The notes below the pieces were generated by a model. It was given only the letters and a program-made list of their open reading frames with translations, ran no database searches and had not been told where the DNA came from. From NCBI GenBank assembly GCA_903970445.1, contig CAJCIP010000097.1, forward strand, positions 1 to 44,726: DNA of 44,726 bases. The letters run 5' to 3'. Source of the DNA: Verrucomicrobia bacterium Tous-C9LFEB. GTDB taxonomy: Bacteria; Acidobacteriota; Terriglobia; Terriglobales; Acidobacteriaceae. The translations under genes and the position numbers were made by a program. The number at the start of each line of letters is the position of its first letter. Positions within the stretch are counted from its first letter, which is position 1. Of the stretch, positions 24,632 to 32,760 are shown piece by piece.

Positions 24632-25273
24632 CTACTTCGCGGTGTGCATAGAGGCGTAGAAGAGCACGCCGATCAGCGTCTTGCCGTCCTGAATTTTGCC
24701 CGCGTGGATCATGCTGAGCACTTTAGAAAGCGGGGTCATGAAGAGCTCGATGCGCTCGTCTTCTTCCGGCGTGGCTTCGCCAAGGGTGAGGTCTTCTGCG
24801 ATGAGGATGTTCATTGCTTCCGAAACGAAGCCCGGACTGGCGAAGTAGCGCACGTGCTTCGACCAGCGCTTGGCGCGGTACCCAGTCTCTTCGATGAGCT
24901 CCCGCTTGCCGGCAGGGATGAGCTTCTCGCCGGGTTCGATGCGGCCCGCGGGGAGTTCGAGGAGAAAGCCCTCGGCGGCGTGGCGATATTGCCGGATGAG
25001 CAGGATACCGGGATCGGCGGCGTTTGTAGCGGTGTCGACGGCGAGGACAACGACGGAGCCGTTGTGCCGAACGACGTCGCGCATGGCAATGACGTTGCCT
25101 GGTTCCACGACCCTGTCCGTCGTGACCCAGAAGACCGGGCCTTTGTAGGAAGTTTTCGAAGAGAGCACCTTCGCTTTGCCGGTGAGCTTCTTCGGAGCTT
25201 TCTTGACAGGCGGTTCGGTCGGCTTCGCGTCGGGTGTAGTGTTTTTTGTCGGAGTTTTCTTTGTCTTCGCCAT
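24632..25273 (-). CDS. Nudix hydrolase, ADP-ribose pyrophosphatase-like
   Basis: This 213-residue protein carries a complete Nudix box, GRIEPGEKLIPAGKRELIEETG (consensus G-x5-E-x7-RE-x2-EE-x-G, about residues 118-139). ILLIRQYRHAAEG and the LELPAGRIEPGE approach are typical of ADP-ribose pyrophosphatases. The N-terminus is a 45-residue Lys/Pro/Thr-rich tail (AKTKKTPTKNTTP) that looks disordered and is atypical. Start is ATG 25273. An upstream in-frame start at 25315 would only lengthen it with unrelated residues, and TACCGT lies 6 nt before 25273. It cleaves nucleoside diphosphates linked to another group, probably ADP-ribose. It precedes polX and is divergent from bshC. Confidence 0.9.
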   Translation of the reverse strand: MAKTKKTPTKNTTPDAKPTEPPVKKAPKKLTGKAKVLSSKTSYKGPVFWVTTDRVVEPGNVIAMRDVVRHNGSVVVLAVDTATNAADPGILLIRQYRHAAEGFLLELPAGRIEPGEKLIPAGKRELIEETGYRAKRWSKHVRYFASPGFVSEAMNILIAEDLTLGEATPEEDERIELFMTPLSKVLSMIHAGKIQDGKTLIGVLFYASMHTAK

Positions 25274-25279
25274 GACCGT

Positions 25280-25285
25280 ACGGTA
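25280..25285 (-). promoter_or_regulatory. -10-like TACCGT in a palindrome before the Nudix gene
   Basis: TACCGT ends 6 nt before the ATG at 25273 without an SD. It overlaps a perfect 10 bp palindrome ACCGTACGGT (25275-25284), which could be an operator. Confidence 0.3.
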
Positions 25286-25379
25286 CACGATGAGGAAGTG
25301 TAGCCGGGTGAACACTTTGGTGAATCAGCGACCCACCCAGTGCATCCAAAGAGGTTCAGGATGAGACACTAAGACCGCC

Positions 25380-27029
25380 ATGGAAACCGAGTGCTATCCC
25401 ATTTCGTTAGTGCCCGGAACGACCGCTCTATTTCGCGATTTCGCGGAGAGTGATGCTGCCGCGGACACTGCGAAGCTGCGCCAGTGGTATCCATCCAATC
25501 CATTTTCCATGGCGTGGGCGAAGGACGCGCCAACACTCGTACTAGAACATCGCGAACTGCTTGCAGACGCACTGCGGAAAGAAGTTGAAAGCTTTGGCGG
25601 TAATAAGCTAGCACTTGCAAATGTAGAGAAGCTTCGCGCCGGAGCCGCTGCCGTCGTCTCTGGCCAACAGGTCGGCTTGTTTGGCGGACCTCTGCTAACG
25701 CTGCTTAAGGCGGCGACGGCGGTTCGCAAGGCGCAGGACGCGACAAAGGTGAGCGGACGCGAGCATGTGCCGGTGTTCTGGCTGGCCAGCGAGGACCACG
25801 ATCTTGCCGAGGTCGATCAGGTCTCATTGCTCAGCAAAATGTCTGTCGAGACGCTCCGGCTTGGTCTACGTACAGAGCGACCGGTTCCGGTTGGCGGCAT
25901 TGCTTTGGATGGAGCCACAGAAGATGGTCGCAGACGGGTCCAAGATGTACTGGATCAGGCAAGCGAGCTGCTTGGATGGGCTCCGGTCTGCGATCTGCTG
26001 CGCGAGTGTTATGCGCCCGGGAAAACGCTGGCGCAGTCTTTCGGGACATTGCTGACGAAGGTTTTCGCGGAGCAGGGTCTGGTCGTAATGGATGCTGCCT
26101 CGCGAGAATTTCACAAGCTTGGTGCAACGACGTTACGCTCCGCGATAACAGATGCCGACGCGCTGGAACACGCGCTTCTGGTTCGGTCTGACGAACTTGT
26201 GAAGGCTGGTTATCACGCACAGGTTCTGGTTGCGCCGAGTCACTCGCTTCTCTTTCTGCTAGATGGTGAGAGTAGGGCAAGGCTGCCGCTGCGGCGGTCT
26301 ACCGAGGGTGCATGGAAAGCGGGATCGCGCGTATACCAGACGAACGAGCTGCTGACGATCCTCGACGCTGACCCTGAACGGCTGAGCCCGAATGCGCTGC
26401 TGCGACCTGTGTTCCAGGACACTATCCTGCCGACTGCGGCGTACATTGGTGGCCCCGCGGAGATTGCGTACTTCGCCCAGTCGGCTGTGTTGTATGAGCA
26501 GATATTGGGTCGGGTGACTCCGGTTCTTCCACGGCTTTCGGCGACGCTGGTCGATTCTACGAGCGCTAAGACCTTGTCGTCCCATGAACTGCAGGTCTCG
26601 CAGGTATGGGAAGCGAAGACCGTTGATCAATTGGCACTACGGCTGGGTGCGCGTGCGATGCCTCTTGAAAGCAAGCGCAAGCTGGCTGCTGTTGGGAACG
26701 CAATGGACTCGGAACTGACTGCGTTGACGGACTACATGACGGCGATGAGTGAGGAGCTTGGGCGTGCGGCAGGCGTGAGCGCGAGCAAGATGCGCTACCA
26801 GATGAATCGCCTTCGCAGAATGTCGGCCAACTTCGAGCTGCAAAAGGAAGCCTCGCTGCGCAAGCACGCGACTGCCATCATGCTCACGCTCTTTCCGGAC
26901 AGCCATCTCCAGGAGCGGCTGCTCGGCGGCATTTTGTTTCTAGCGCGCTATGGAGAAGGCTTGCCGGAGCTTCTGGTGCAACATGCTGGACAGGAGTGCC
27001 CTGGGCATCGCGTCATCTATCTCCAGTGA
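25380..27029 (+). CDS. bshC: Bacillithiol biosynthesis cysteine-adding enzyme BshC
   Basis: This 549-residue protein matches BshC, which adds cysteine to GlcN-malate in the last step of bacillithiol synthesis. Landmarks: AAAVVSGQQVGLFGGPLLTLLKAATAV (about 87-113), VPVFWLASEDHDLAEVD (about 129-145), LPTAAYIGGPAEIAYFAQ (about 350-367) and a C-terminal coiled coil before GGILFLARYGEGLP. The length is usual for the family (about 530-545). BshA and BshB are not here, although a PIG-L protein of the BshB superfamily is at 1877. Bacillithiol is the low-molecular-weight thiol of Firmicutes, Bacteroidetes, Deinococcus and Acidobacteria, so the gene fits the inferred host. No SD or -10-like hexamer was found at the start. 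Confidence 0.93.
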   Translation: METECYPISLVPGTTALFRDFAESDAAADTAKLRQWYPSNPFSMAWAKDAPTLVLEHRELLADALRKEVESFGGNKLALANVEKLRAGAAAVVSGQQVGLFGGPLLTLLKAATAVRKAQDATKVSGREHVPVFWLASEDHDLAEVDQVSLLSKMSVETLRLGLRTERPVPVGGIALDGATEDGRRRVQDVLDQASELLGWAPVCDLLRECYAPGKTLAQSFGTLLTKVFAEQGLVVMDAASREFHKLGATTLRSAITDADALEHALLVRSDELVKAGYHAQVLVAPSHSLLFLLDGESRARLPLRRSTEGAWKAGSRVYQTNELLTILDADPERLSPNALLRPVFQDTILPTAAYIGGPAEIAYFAQSAVLYEQILGRVTPVLPRLSATLVDSTSAKTLSSHELQVSQVWEAKTVDQLALRLGARAMPLESKRKLAAVGNAMDSELTALTDYMTAMSEELGRAAGVSASKMRYQMNRLRRMSANFELQKEASLRKHATAIMLTLFPDSHLQERLLGGILFLARYGEGLPELLVQHAGQECPGHRVIYLQ

Positions 27030-27087
27030 AGCGTGCGGAACAAATGGCCCACGAGCCGCGTATCTTTTGAGTGAAGAGGTCCATGTT

Positions 27088-27315
27088 ATGCACCTTCTAT
27101 TCGCGTTGTTGCTGATTCCGTTTGGAGCCATTCATTTTCTGCCGACGATCATCGCGGCTCTTCGTCGCGGACGCAGCCTTGTCGGCATCTTTCTGCTCAA
27201 TCTGTTCCTGGGATGGACGGTGATCGGATGGATCATCGCGCTGATCTGGGCACTGACAAACGAGCGTGAATATATGTATATGTACCCGCCACAGCAGACA
27301 TATCGACGCTACTAG
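27088..27315 (+). CDS. Superinfection-immunity-like small membrane protein
   Basis: This 75-residue protein consists of two membrane helices: HLLFALLLIPFGAIHFLPTIIAAL and, after RRGRS, VGIFLLNLFLGWTVIGWIIALIWAL. FLPTIIA, the basic loop and FLGWTVIGWIIALIWAL are hallmarks of the T4 Imm-like family (superinfection immunity protein, PF14373). Phage T4 Imm blocks DNA injection by related phages, but chromosomal members are widespread and mostly unstudied. The start is ATG 27088 with AAGAGGT at 27074-27080. No phage genes are nearby, so this is more likely a resident gene than a prophage remnant. The Tyr-rich tail (YMYMYPPQQTYRRY) is unusual. Confidence 0.8.
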   Translation: MHLLFALLLIPFGAIHFLPTIIAALRRGRSLVGIFLLNLFLGWTVIGWIIALIWALTNEREYMYMYPPQQTYRRY

Positions 27316-27396
27316 TCTGAGATGCAAACAGCGGAGCGCGCGCATTGGCGTGTTGGCTAGTCATCAGGCTCTAAAATTCTATTGAGGTAGTTTGTG

Positions 27397-27705
27397 ATGG
27401 GACTGAGTGACGAGCCGTTTGATGTGACGTGTCCAGATTGCCATGGCGTGTTGAAGATCGATCCGATAACACGTGCCGTCATCTCGCATGCATCTGCTCC
27501 ACGTAAGAAGACCTTTGAAGATTTTGGTGCCGCGGCCCTCGCTTTGAAGGAGCAGGATGCGCGGCGCGATTCACTCTTTGCGCAGTCGGTGCAAGCGGAA
27601 AAGAACAAAGACGATCTAATGGCAAAGAAGTTTGCTGAAGCAGTGAAGAAGGCGAAAGAGTCACCGCTGAACGAGAAGCCGTTGCGAGACTTTGATCTCG
27701 ATTAG
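27397..27705 (+). CDS. Small hypothetical protein with one CxxC
   Basis: This 102-residue soluble protein begins SDEPFDVTCPDCHGVLKID with a single CPDC pair near residue 13, which could be half of a zinc ribbon. The rest is Lys/Ala/Glu-rich helix (LKEQDARRDSLFAQSVQAEKNKDD) and ends KPLRDFDLD. ATG 27397 is supported by GAGGT at 27384-27388. A GTG directly before it is also possible. It lies between the immunity-like gene and the ABC-F gene on the same strand. I do not recognise a function, but similar small zinc-ribbon plus helix proteins exist in acidobacterial genomes. Confidence 0.7.
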   Translation: MGLSDEPFDVTCPDCHGVLKIDPITRAVISHASAPRKKTFEDFGAAALALKEQDARRDSLFAQSVQAEKNKDDLMAKKFAEAVKKAKESPLNEKPLRDFDLD

Positions 27706-27726
27706 TTCTCTTCTACCGCGCAAACG

Positions 27727-27732
27727 TAAACT
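27727..27732 (+). promoter_or_regulatory. -10-like TAAACT before the ABC-F gene
   Basis: TAAACT ends 8 nt before the ATG at 27741 and no convincing SD is present. Confidence 0.35.
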
Positions 27733-27740
27733 AGCTGAGT

Positions 27741-29534
27741 ATGCCTCCAATTTTGAATGCACAAGGCGTGTCGAAGCGCTCCGGTGCGACTCCGCTTTTT
27801 GAGAAGATTTCGTTTGCTGTGAATGAAGGCGACCGCATTGGCTTGATCGGTCCGAACGGAGCGGGCAAGTCAACGCTGCTAGCTGTGCTTGCCGATGAGG
27901 TTGAGCCCGACAGCGGTGAGCTTGTGGCTCGCAAGTTCGCTCGCGTCGCCTACGTCAAGCAGGTGTCAGAGTTCGATGCGAACGACACCGTGCGTAGCGT
28001 TGTGGAAGCTTCATTGCAGCGTGCGCGTGTGCCAGCGGAAGAGCATGAGCAGGCCCTGCGCGTCGCATTGGGTCGCGCGGGCTTTGAAGAGATGAGTGCG
28101 AAGGCTGTGAGTCTTAGCGGCGGATGGCGCAAACGGCTAGCGATTGCGGAAGCGATCGTCACCAAGCCGGACGTGCTGTTGCTGGACGAGCCTACGAACC
28201 ATCTCGATGTGGACGGTATCGAGTGGCTGGAAGGTCTGCTGAAAGCCGCTAGCTTCGCCTGCGTCGTCGTGACCCACGATCGTTACTTCCTGGAGAACGT
28301 TGCGAAAGAAGTCGTCGAGTTAAGTCGAGCCTACGCGGAAGGTATTCTGCGGGTGCGCGGAAGTTATTCAAAATTCCTAGAGGGTCGCGAGGCCTACATG
28401 GAGTCGCAAACGCGAATGCAGGAAGGCCTCCGCAACCGGGTGCGCACAGAGGTCGAATGGCTGAGACGCGGACCAAAGGCGCGCGCTACGAAGGCGAAGG
28501 CGCGCATCGACACGGCGCACGCGATGATTGACAAACTTGCTGAAGTCGATGCGAGAACAAGGACGTCATCTGCCGAGCTGAGCTTCGATGCGACAGACCG
28601 GCAAACGAAGCGGCTGATCGAGATGGAAAGCGTTTCGGTCATGCTTGGTGGTCGCGACATTGTCAGCAATCTAAACTTCGGACTAACCAATGGCATGAGG
28701 CTTGGTCTGGTTGGCCCAAACGGCAGCGGCAAGACCACGATGCTGCGGGCCATGACGGGAGAGCTTCCTGTCAGTGCAGGCACGGTTAAGCGAGCCGCAT
28801 CGCTGCGCCTGGTTTACTTCAGCCAGATGCGCGAGATTGACGAGAAACTTACGCTGCGGCGAGCGCTAGCACCGGACTCTGACGCTGTGGTTTATCAAGA
28901 CCGCGTTGTGCATGTAGCGAGTTACGCGGCAAAGTTTCTTTTCAGCGGGGATCTACTGAATCAGCCGATGGAGCGGCTTAGCGGCGGCGAACGTGCGCGT
29001 GTGCTGATTGCACGGCTGATGCTTCAACCAGCCGACGTTCTGATTCTCGATGAGCCAACAAATGACCTGGATATTCCTACGTTGGAGATACTTGAAGAAG
29101 CGCTGCTTGAGTTTTCGGGAGCGCTGGTGCTGGTGACCCATGACCGCTACATGCTGGACCGCGTCACAAACACGGTGCTGGGTCTGGATGGAAGCGGTAC
29201 AGCAGCGGTCTTCGCGGACTACTCACAATGGGAAGAATGGAAGAATCGCGGCGTTGGTAAAAGTAAAGAGAGCTTGCAGAATCTCGCTGGGAGTGTGCCA
29301 GCCGTTTCTAAGAAGAAGCTTTCTTATTTAGAGCAACGTGAGTTCGACGGCATTGAAGGGCGGATTGAGGCAGCTGACGTGCGGCTGGCGAAAGCTAAGA
29401 CACAGGTCGAGAGCCCTTCAGTCGCAAATGATGCGGCAGCTTTGACTGCTGCTCTGTCTGAGATAGAAAGCGCCCAGGATGAACATGACATGCTGATGGA
29501 ACGTTGGGTGGAGCTTTCGGAGAAGCTGGCTTAG
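27741..29534 (+). CDS. uup: ABC-F family ATPase, Uup-like
   Basis: This 597-residue soluble protein has two ATP-binding cassettes and no membrane part. Cassette 1: Walker A GPNGAGKST (about 37-45), signature LSGGWRKR, Walker B VLLLDEPTNHLD. A charged linker follows (LRNRVRTEVEWLRRGPKARATKAKARID, the arm typical of ABC-F). Cassette 2: GPNGSGKTT, LSGGERARVLIARL, VLILDEPTNDLD. The C-terminal coiled coil (LSYLEQREFDGIEGRIEAADV on) is the DNA-binding tail of Uup, which affects ribosomes and transposon excision. ABC-F proteins act on ribosomes as translation factors or antibiotic protectors. The tail makes Uup the best match, and resistance-type ABC-F is less likely. Confidence 0.9.
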   Translation: MPPILNAQGVSKRSGATPLFEKISFAVNEGDRIGLIGPNGAGKSTLLAVLADEVEPDSGELVARKFARVAYVKQVSEFDANDTVRSVVEASLQRARVPAEEHEQALRVALGRAGFEEMSAKAVSLSGGWRKRLAIAEAIVTKPDVLLLDEPTNHLDVDGIEWLEGLLKAASFACVVVTHDRYFLENVAKEVVELSRAYAEGILRVRGSYSKFLEGREAYMESQTRMQEGLRNRVRTEVEWLRRGPKARATKAKARIDTAHAMIDKLAEVDARTRTSSAELSFDATDRQTKRLIEMESVSVMLGGRDIVSNLNFGLTNGMRLGLVGPNGSGKTTMLRAMTGELPVSAGTVKRAASLRLVYFSQMREIDEKLTLRRALAPDSDAVVYQDRVVHVASYAAKFLFSGDLLNQPMERLSGGERARVLIARLMLQPADVLILDEPTNDLDIPTLEILEEALLEFSGALVLVTHDRYMLDRVTNTVLGLDGSGTAAVFADYSQWEEWKNRGVGKSKESLQNLAGSVPAVSKKKLSYLEQREFDGIEGRIEAADVRLAKAKTQVESPSVANDAAALTAALSEIESAQDEHDMLMERWVELSEKLA

Positions 29535-29551
29535 CGGCTGTACTAAGACAG

Positions 29552-29585
29552 AAGAGGTAGAGCGCGTGACGCTCCCACCCCTCTT
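29552..29585. terminator. Hairpin between converging ABC-F and AT-hook genes
   Basis: GAGCG/CGCTC (29560-29564 and 29570-29574) form an inner stem, and AAGAGG/CCTCTT (29552-29557 and 29580-29585) an outer one, with unequal bulges. There is no proper T-run, so the strength is uncertain. Confidence 0.35.
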
Positions 29586-29598
29586 GCCGCAGCAAAAT

Positions 29599-29895
29599 CT
29601 ACTTGGCTGCTTGCTTCCGGCGCTCTGCCCAGCGACGTTTCATCGCATCTGCGATGCGCTTGCGGCCTTCCGGGGACAGAACACGTTTACTCTTTTTTGC
29701 TGTGCTGTTCTTGGCTGCACTGCTCGGTGCGTTGGATGCGGTGACAACATTCTTACTCCCTTTGGGGCGCCCACGACGACCCTTTGTTGGAGCAGAAGTA
29801 GAGGTGGAGCTATCCCCACCAAGTAGAGCCGCGCGAATATGCTGCAGCCGTGCGATCTCGATGTCGAGTTCTGACACGATCCGATGTACGTCCAT
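29599..29895 (-). CDS. Small AT-hook-like basic protein
   Basis: This 98-residue protein starts with a helical section (VHRIVSELDIEIARLQHIRAALLGG), then GRRGRPKGSK, a classic AT-hook core (RGRPKG) that binds the minor groove of AT-rich DNA. A Ser/Ala/Lys-rich linker and a basic C-terminal helix follow (LSPEGRKRIADAMKRRWAERRKQAAK). The charge and layout suggest a small nucleoid-associated or regulatory protein, comparable to short acidobacterial proteins of unknown role. CTGGAGA 6 nt before the ATG is a good SD. It is divergent from lnt and convergent with the ABC-F gene. Confidence 0.75.
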   Translation of the reverse strand: MDVHRIVSELDIEIARLQHIRAALLGGDSSTSTSAPTKGRRGRPKGSKNVVTASNAPSSAAKNSTAKKSKRVLSPEGRKRIADAMKRRWAERRKQAAK

Positions 29896-30056
29896 TGATG
29901 TCTCCAGTAGTAAGTAGTAACTCTTTTACGCGGCCCGATGCTTGACTAAGGGCCCAGTGACCAGCTTAGACTAAGTTGCTCCTAGGATGTCTTGCGCGGG
30001 TGCTTCGTTGTGTAACAGATCTTCGTTACCTTCGTAGTTAGGCGTGGGCAGAATGC

Positions 30057-30062
30057 TAGACT
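30057..30062 (+). promoter_or_regulatory. -10-like TAGACT before lnt
   Basis: TAGACT ends 8 nt before the ATG at 30071. The same hexamer lies 9 nt before the SpoU methyltransferase start at 34215. No SD precedes 30071. Confidence 0.35.
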
Positions 30063-30070
30063 TGGACGCG

Positions 30071-31624
30071 ATGCGCTCCATTCCTCTGCGTTCGTGGACG
30101 CTGGTTGCTTTATCCGCACTGCTCCAACTAGTTCCTTTTCCGATTGCCGGACCGGTGCCCCTTTGGCGCAGATACGTCTGCTGGTTCTGCCTCGCTCCGC
30201 TGTTCTGGGTGGTACTGGATCAGAAGCAAGAGATTACCGTTCGCCAAGCAGCCATCCTGGGGTACATGGCCGGTGTTCTCTGGTACCTGGGTAATTGCTA
30301 CTGGATCTACCAAACTATGCATTTCTACGGGCAAATTCCGAAGCCCGGCGCTTTCGGGATCCTCCTTCTATTTTCCTTGTATCTCGGCTTGTATGGCTGC
30401 TTGTTCGCGACAGCGGCACGATATGTCACTCTTCGCTTTTCTCGCGGAGTGGCTATTTATCTGCTGCCATTTCTTTGGGTTGCGGTGGAACTCGCGCGTG
30501 CGAGGATCACGGGTTTCCCGTGGGACCTCCTGGGTTACACACAAATTGACAGCGCGGTGCTCACAAAGTTAGCGCCATTTGCTGGAGTGATGGGAATCTC
30601 GTTCGTCATCGCCTGCGTGAATCTACTTTGGCTTTTGCCTCTGCGAGCGTCGCGGCGGTTTGTAGGTCCGACAGCTGCTGTAGTTATTGTTTTCGCAGCC
30701 TCCATTCCAATGGCTCCCTCCAAAATAATGCCGACGGCGACCGCAGTGCTTCTGCAGGAGAATCTGAGTGTGGGTGGTGAGGCAAAAAGGATAGTGGAAT
30801 CACGTGCTCAGATGGTTGCTTCGTTCCAGCAACTGAGTCTGCGTTCAAGCATGGAGCCGGGCGACTCCGCGCATCAGCCGCAGATCATTGTCTGGCCGGA
30901 GGCGCCGGCTGATTTCTTTGACGCTGACGCGTCTTTCCGCTCCGCTCTAGGCTCCGTTGCGAAACAGGCGAACGCGCCTGTGATTGCGGACTCTATTTCC
31001 GTTGCGCCAACGGATGACCTGAATCAGCCGCACCTCTATAACACCGCTAGCTTCTTTGCTCCCAGCGGTGAACACGCCGGAAGCTACTACAAAATGCACC
31101 TCGTTCCCTTCGGCGAATACACGCCTTTTAAACAGCTATTCTTCTTTGCTGGCCATCTGTTGGACAACGTTGGCCCCTTTGTTCCAGGCACTGTTCGGCA
31201 GTTGTTCGTTACGGGCGGACATCGCTATGGTGTGTTCATTTGTTATGAGTCGATCTTCGGCGACGAAATTCGTCTGTTCACGAAACAGGGCGCAGACGTG
31301 CTTGTGAATATTTCCGACGATGGATGGTATGGCGACACAAGCGCACCGTGGGAGCACCTCGATATGGTGCGCATGCGGGCGATCGAGAATTCCCGTTGGA
31401 TATTGCGGGCGACGAATACAGGCGTGACGGCAGTAATCGATCCCCAGGGCCAGCTGACGGCTCAGATGCCGAGACACGTGCGTGGTTCGATGGCAGCGTC
31501 ATTCGACTACCGGAGCAATCTAACGTTCTACACCAAACACGGCGACTGGTTTGCCTGGATGTGCACGGCCCTGTGCACTGGTGTCCTGCTTGTTGGAGTG
31601 AACAGAAGGCGGGCAGTAAACTAG
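30071..31624 (+). CDS. lnt: Apolipoprotein N-acyltransferase
   Basis: Lnt adds the third acyl chain to lipoproteins at the outer face of the inner membrane. The protein (517 residues from ATG 30071) has about six N-terminal membrane helices, the nitrilase-like domain with WPEAPADF (catalytic Glu), KMHLVPFGEYTPF (catalytic Lys), FICYESIFGDEIR (catalytic Cys) and a final membrane helix (WMCTALCTGVLLVGV). The frame is open from GTG 30044, with ATG 30053 also possible. I prefer 30071 because it places the first membrane helix at once after RSIPLRSW and has a -10-like hexamer at the leaderless distance. prfB starts 4 bases after its stop, so both are in one operon. The substrate is lipoproteins such as the one at 39907. 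Confidence 0.93.
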   Translation: MRSIPLRSWTLVALSALLQLVPFPIAGPVPLWRRYVCWFCLAPLFWVVLDQKQEITVRQAAILGYMAGVLWYLGNCYWIYQTMHFYGQIPKPGAFGILLLFSLYLGLYGCLFATAARYVTLRFSRGVAIYLLPFLWVAVELARARITGFPWDLLGYTQIDSAVLTKLAPFAGVMGISFVIACVNLLWLLPLRASRRFVGPTAAVVIVFAASIPMAPSKIMPTATAVLLQENLSVGGEAKRIVESRAQMVASFQQLSLRSSMEPGDSAHQPQIIVWPEAPADFFDADASFRSALGSVAKQANAPVIADSISVAPTDDLNQPHLYNTASFFAPSGEHAGSYYKMHLVPFGEYTPFKQLFFFAGHLLDNVGPFVPGTVRQLFVTGGHRYGVFICYESIFGDEIRLFTKQGADVLVNISDDGWYGDTSAPWEHLDMVRMRAIENSRWILRATNTGVTAVIDPQGQLTAQMPRHVRGSMAASFDYRSNLTFYTKHGDWFAWMCTALCTGVLLVGVNRRRAVN

Positions 31625-31628
31625 AGGT

Positions 31629-32760
31629 ATGTTGACCGATTTGGAATTTGCTTACTCCCCGGTGCGCGAGAAGGTGCGTGACCTGCGGGAGTATCTTTGA
31701 CTCTTCCCGCCTGAAGAAAGAATTAGCTGTCGTAGAGGACAAAATTTCCGACCCGTCGGTGTGGTCGGACGCGGCCAAGTCGCAGCCGCTGATGCGGGAG
31801 CGAAAGCGGCTGGAAGAACAGCTTGGTTATGACAACGAACTAGCCCGCCGTATCAGCGACGTCGATGCTTACTTCGATCTTATGCGCGAGGGCGAAGGTT
31901 CGATCGAGCCTGAGCTCAAGAATGAAATTGAGAGTCTCGCTGGTTACACAGAAAAGCTGGAAACCAAGACGATGCTGTCGGAGGACAATGATGCGCTGAA
32001 TGCGATCGTGACGGTACATCCGGGCGCCGGCGGAACGGAAAGTCAGGATTGGGCGGAGATGCTCATGCGTATGTATCTGCGCTGGGCAGAGCGGCAGGGT
32101 TATAAGACGGAAATCAATGAGCTGCAGGATGGTGATGAAGCTGGCATCAAGTCGGCGACCTTTACGATTACAGGCGAGTACGCCTTCGGCCAGTTAGCTG
32201 GCGAAACGGGTGTGCATCGGCTGGTGCGAATCTCTCCTTTCGACCAGGCGAAGAGGCGTCACACGAGCTTCGCAAGCGTCTTTGTTTCTCCCGAGATCGA
32301 CGACTCCATCGTGATCGACATCAAGCCGGATGATCTTCGTATCGATACCTATCGCTCCGGTGGTAAGGGTGGGCAACACGTCAACACCACCGACTCTGCG
32401 GTGCGCATTACGCATCTGCCAACGGGGCTCGTTGCAGGGTGCCAGAACGAGCGTTCGCAGCACAAGAACAAAGAGAAGGCGATGAAGATGTTGCGATCTC
32501 GCCTGTATGAATATGAGCTGGACAAAAAGAAGGCAATCAGCCGAAAGCTCGAAGATTCAAAACTGGAGATCAACTTCGGGTCGCAGATTCGGAGCTATGT
32601 GCTACAGCCGTACCGCATCGCTAAGGACTTGCGTACACGCGTGGAAGTAGGCGAAGTGGACCGTGTATTGGATGGTGACCTCGAGCCGTTCATACGCGGA
32701 TATTTGAAGATGCGGCGTGAGGGCGGCGTGCCTGCGGCCGTAGTCGACGACGAAGAGTAG
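31629..32760 (+). CDS. prfB: Peptide chain release factor 2, with programmed +1 frameshift
   Basis: RF2 ends translation at UGA and UAA. The true start is ATG 31629 (AGAGG just upstream). The first 23 codons end REYL and meet an in-frame TGA at 31698-31700. Skipping T31698 gives a +1 shift into the main frame (DSSRLKKELAVVEDKISDP) to the stop at 32760. The product has about 376 residues. Motifs in the main frame are the recognition element SPFDQAKRRHTSF, the RF2 tripeptide SPF, and the catalytic GGQ in SGGKGGQHVNTTDSAVRI. A simple ORF call from 31648 or later gives a wrong N-terminus. It is co-transcribed with lnt. Confidence 0.95.
31687..31701 (+). promoter_or_regulatory. RF2 autoregulatory frameshift site
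   Basis: GGGAG (31687-31691) acts as an internal SD, followed by TAT, the slippery CTT and the stop TGA with C as the next base. The spacing is the same as in E. coli (SD, 3 nt, CTT TGA C). When RF2 is scarce, the ribosome slips +1 at CTT and full RF2 is made. Confidence 0.93.
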
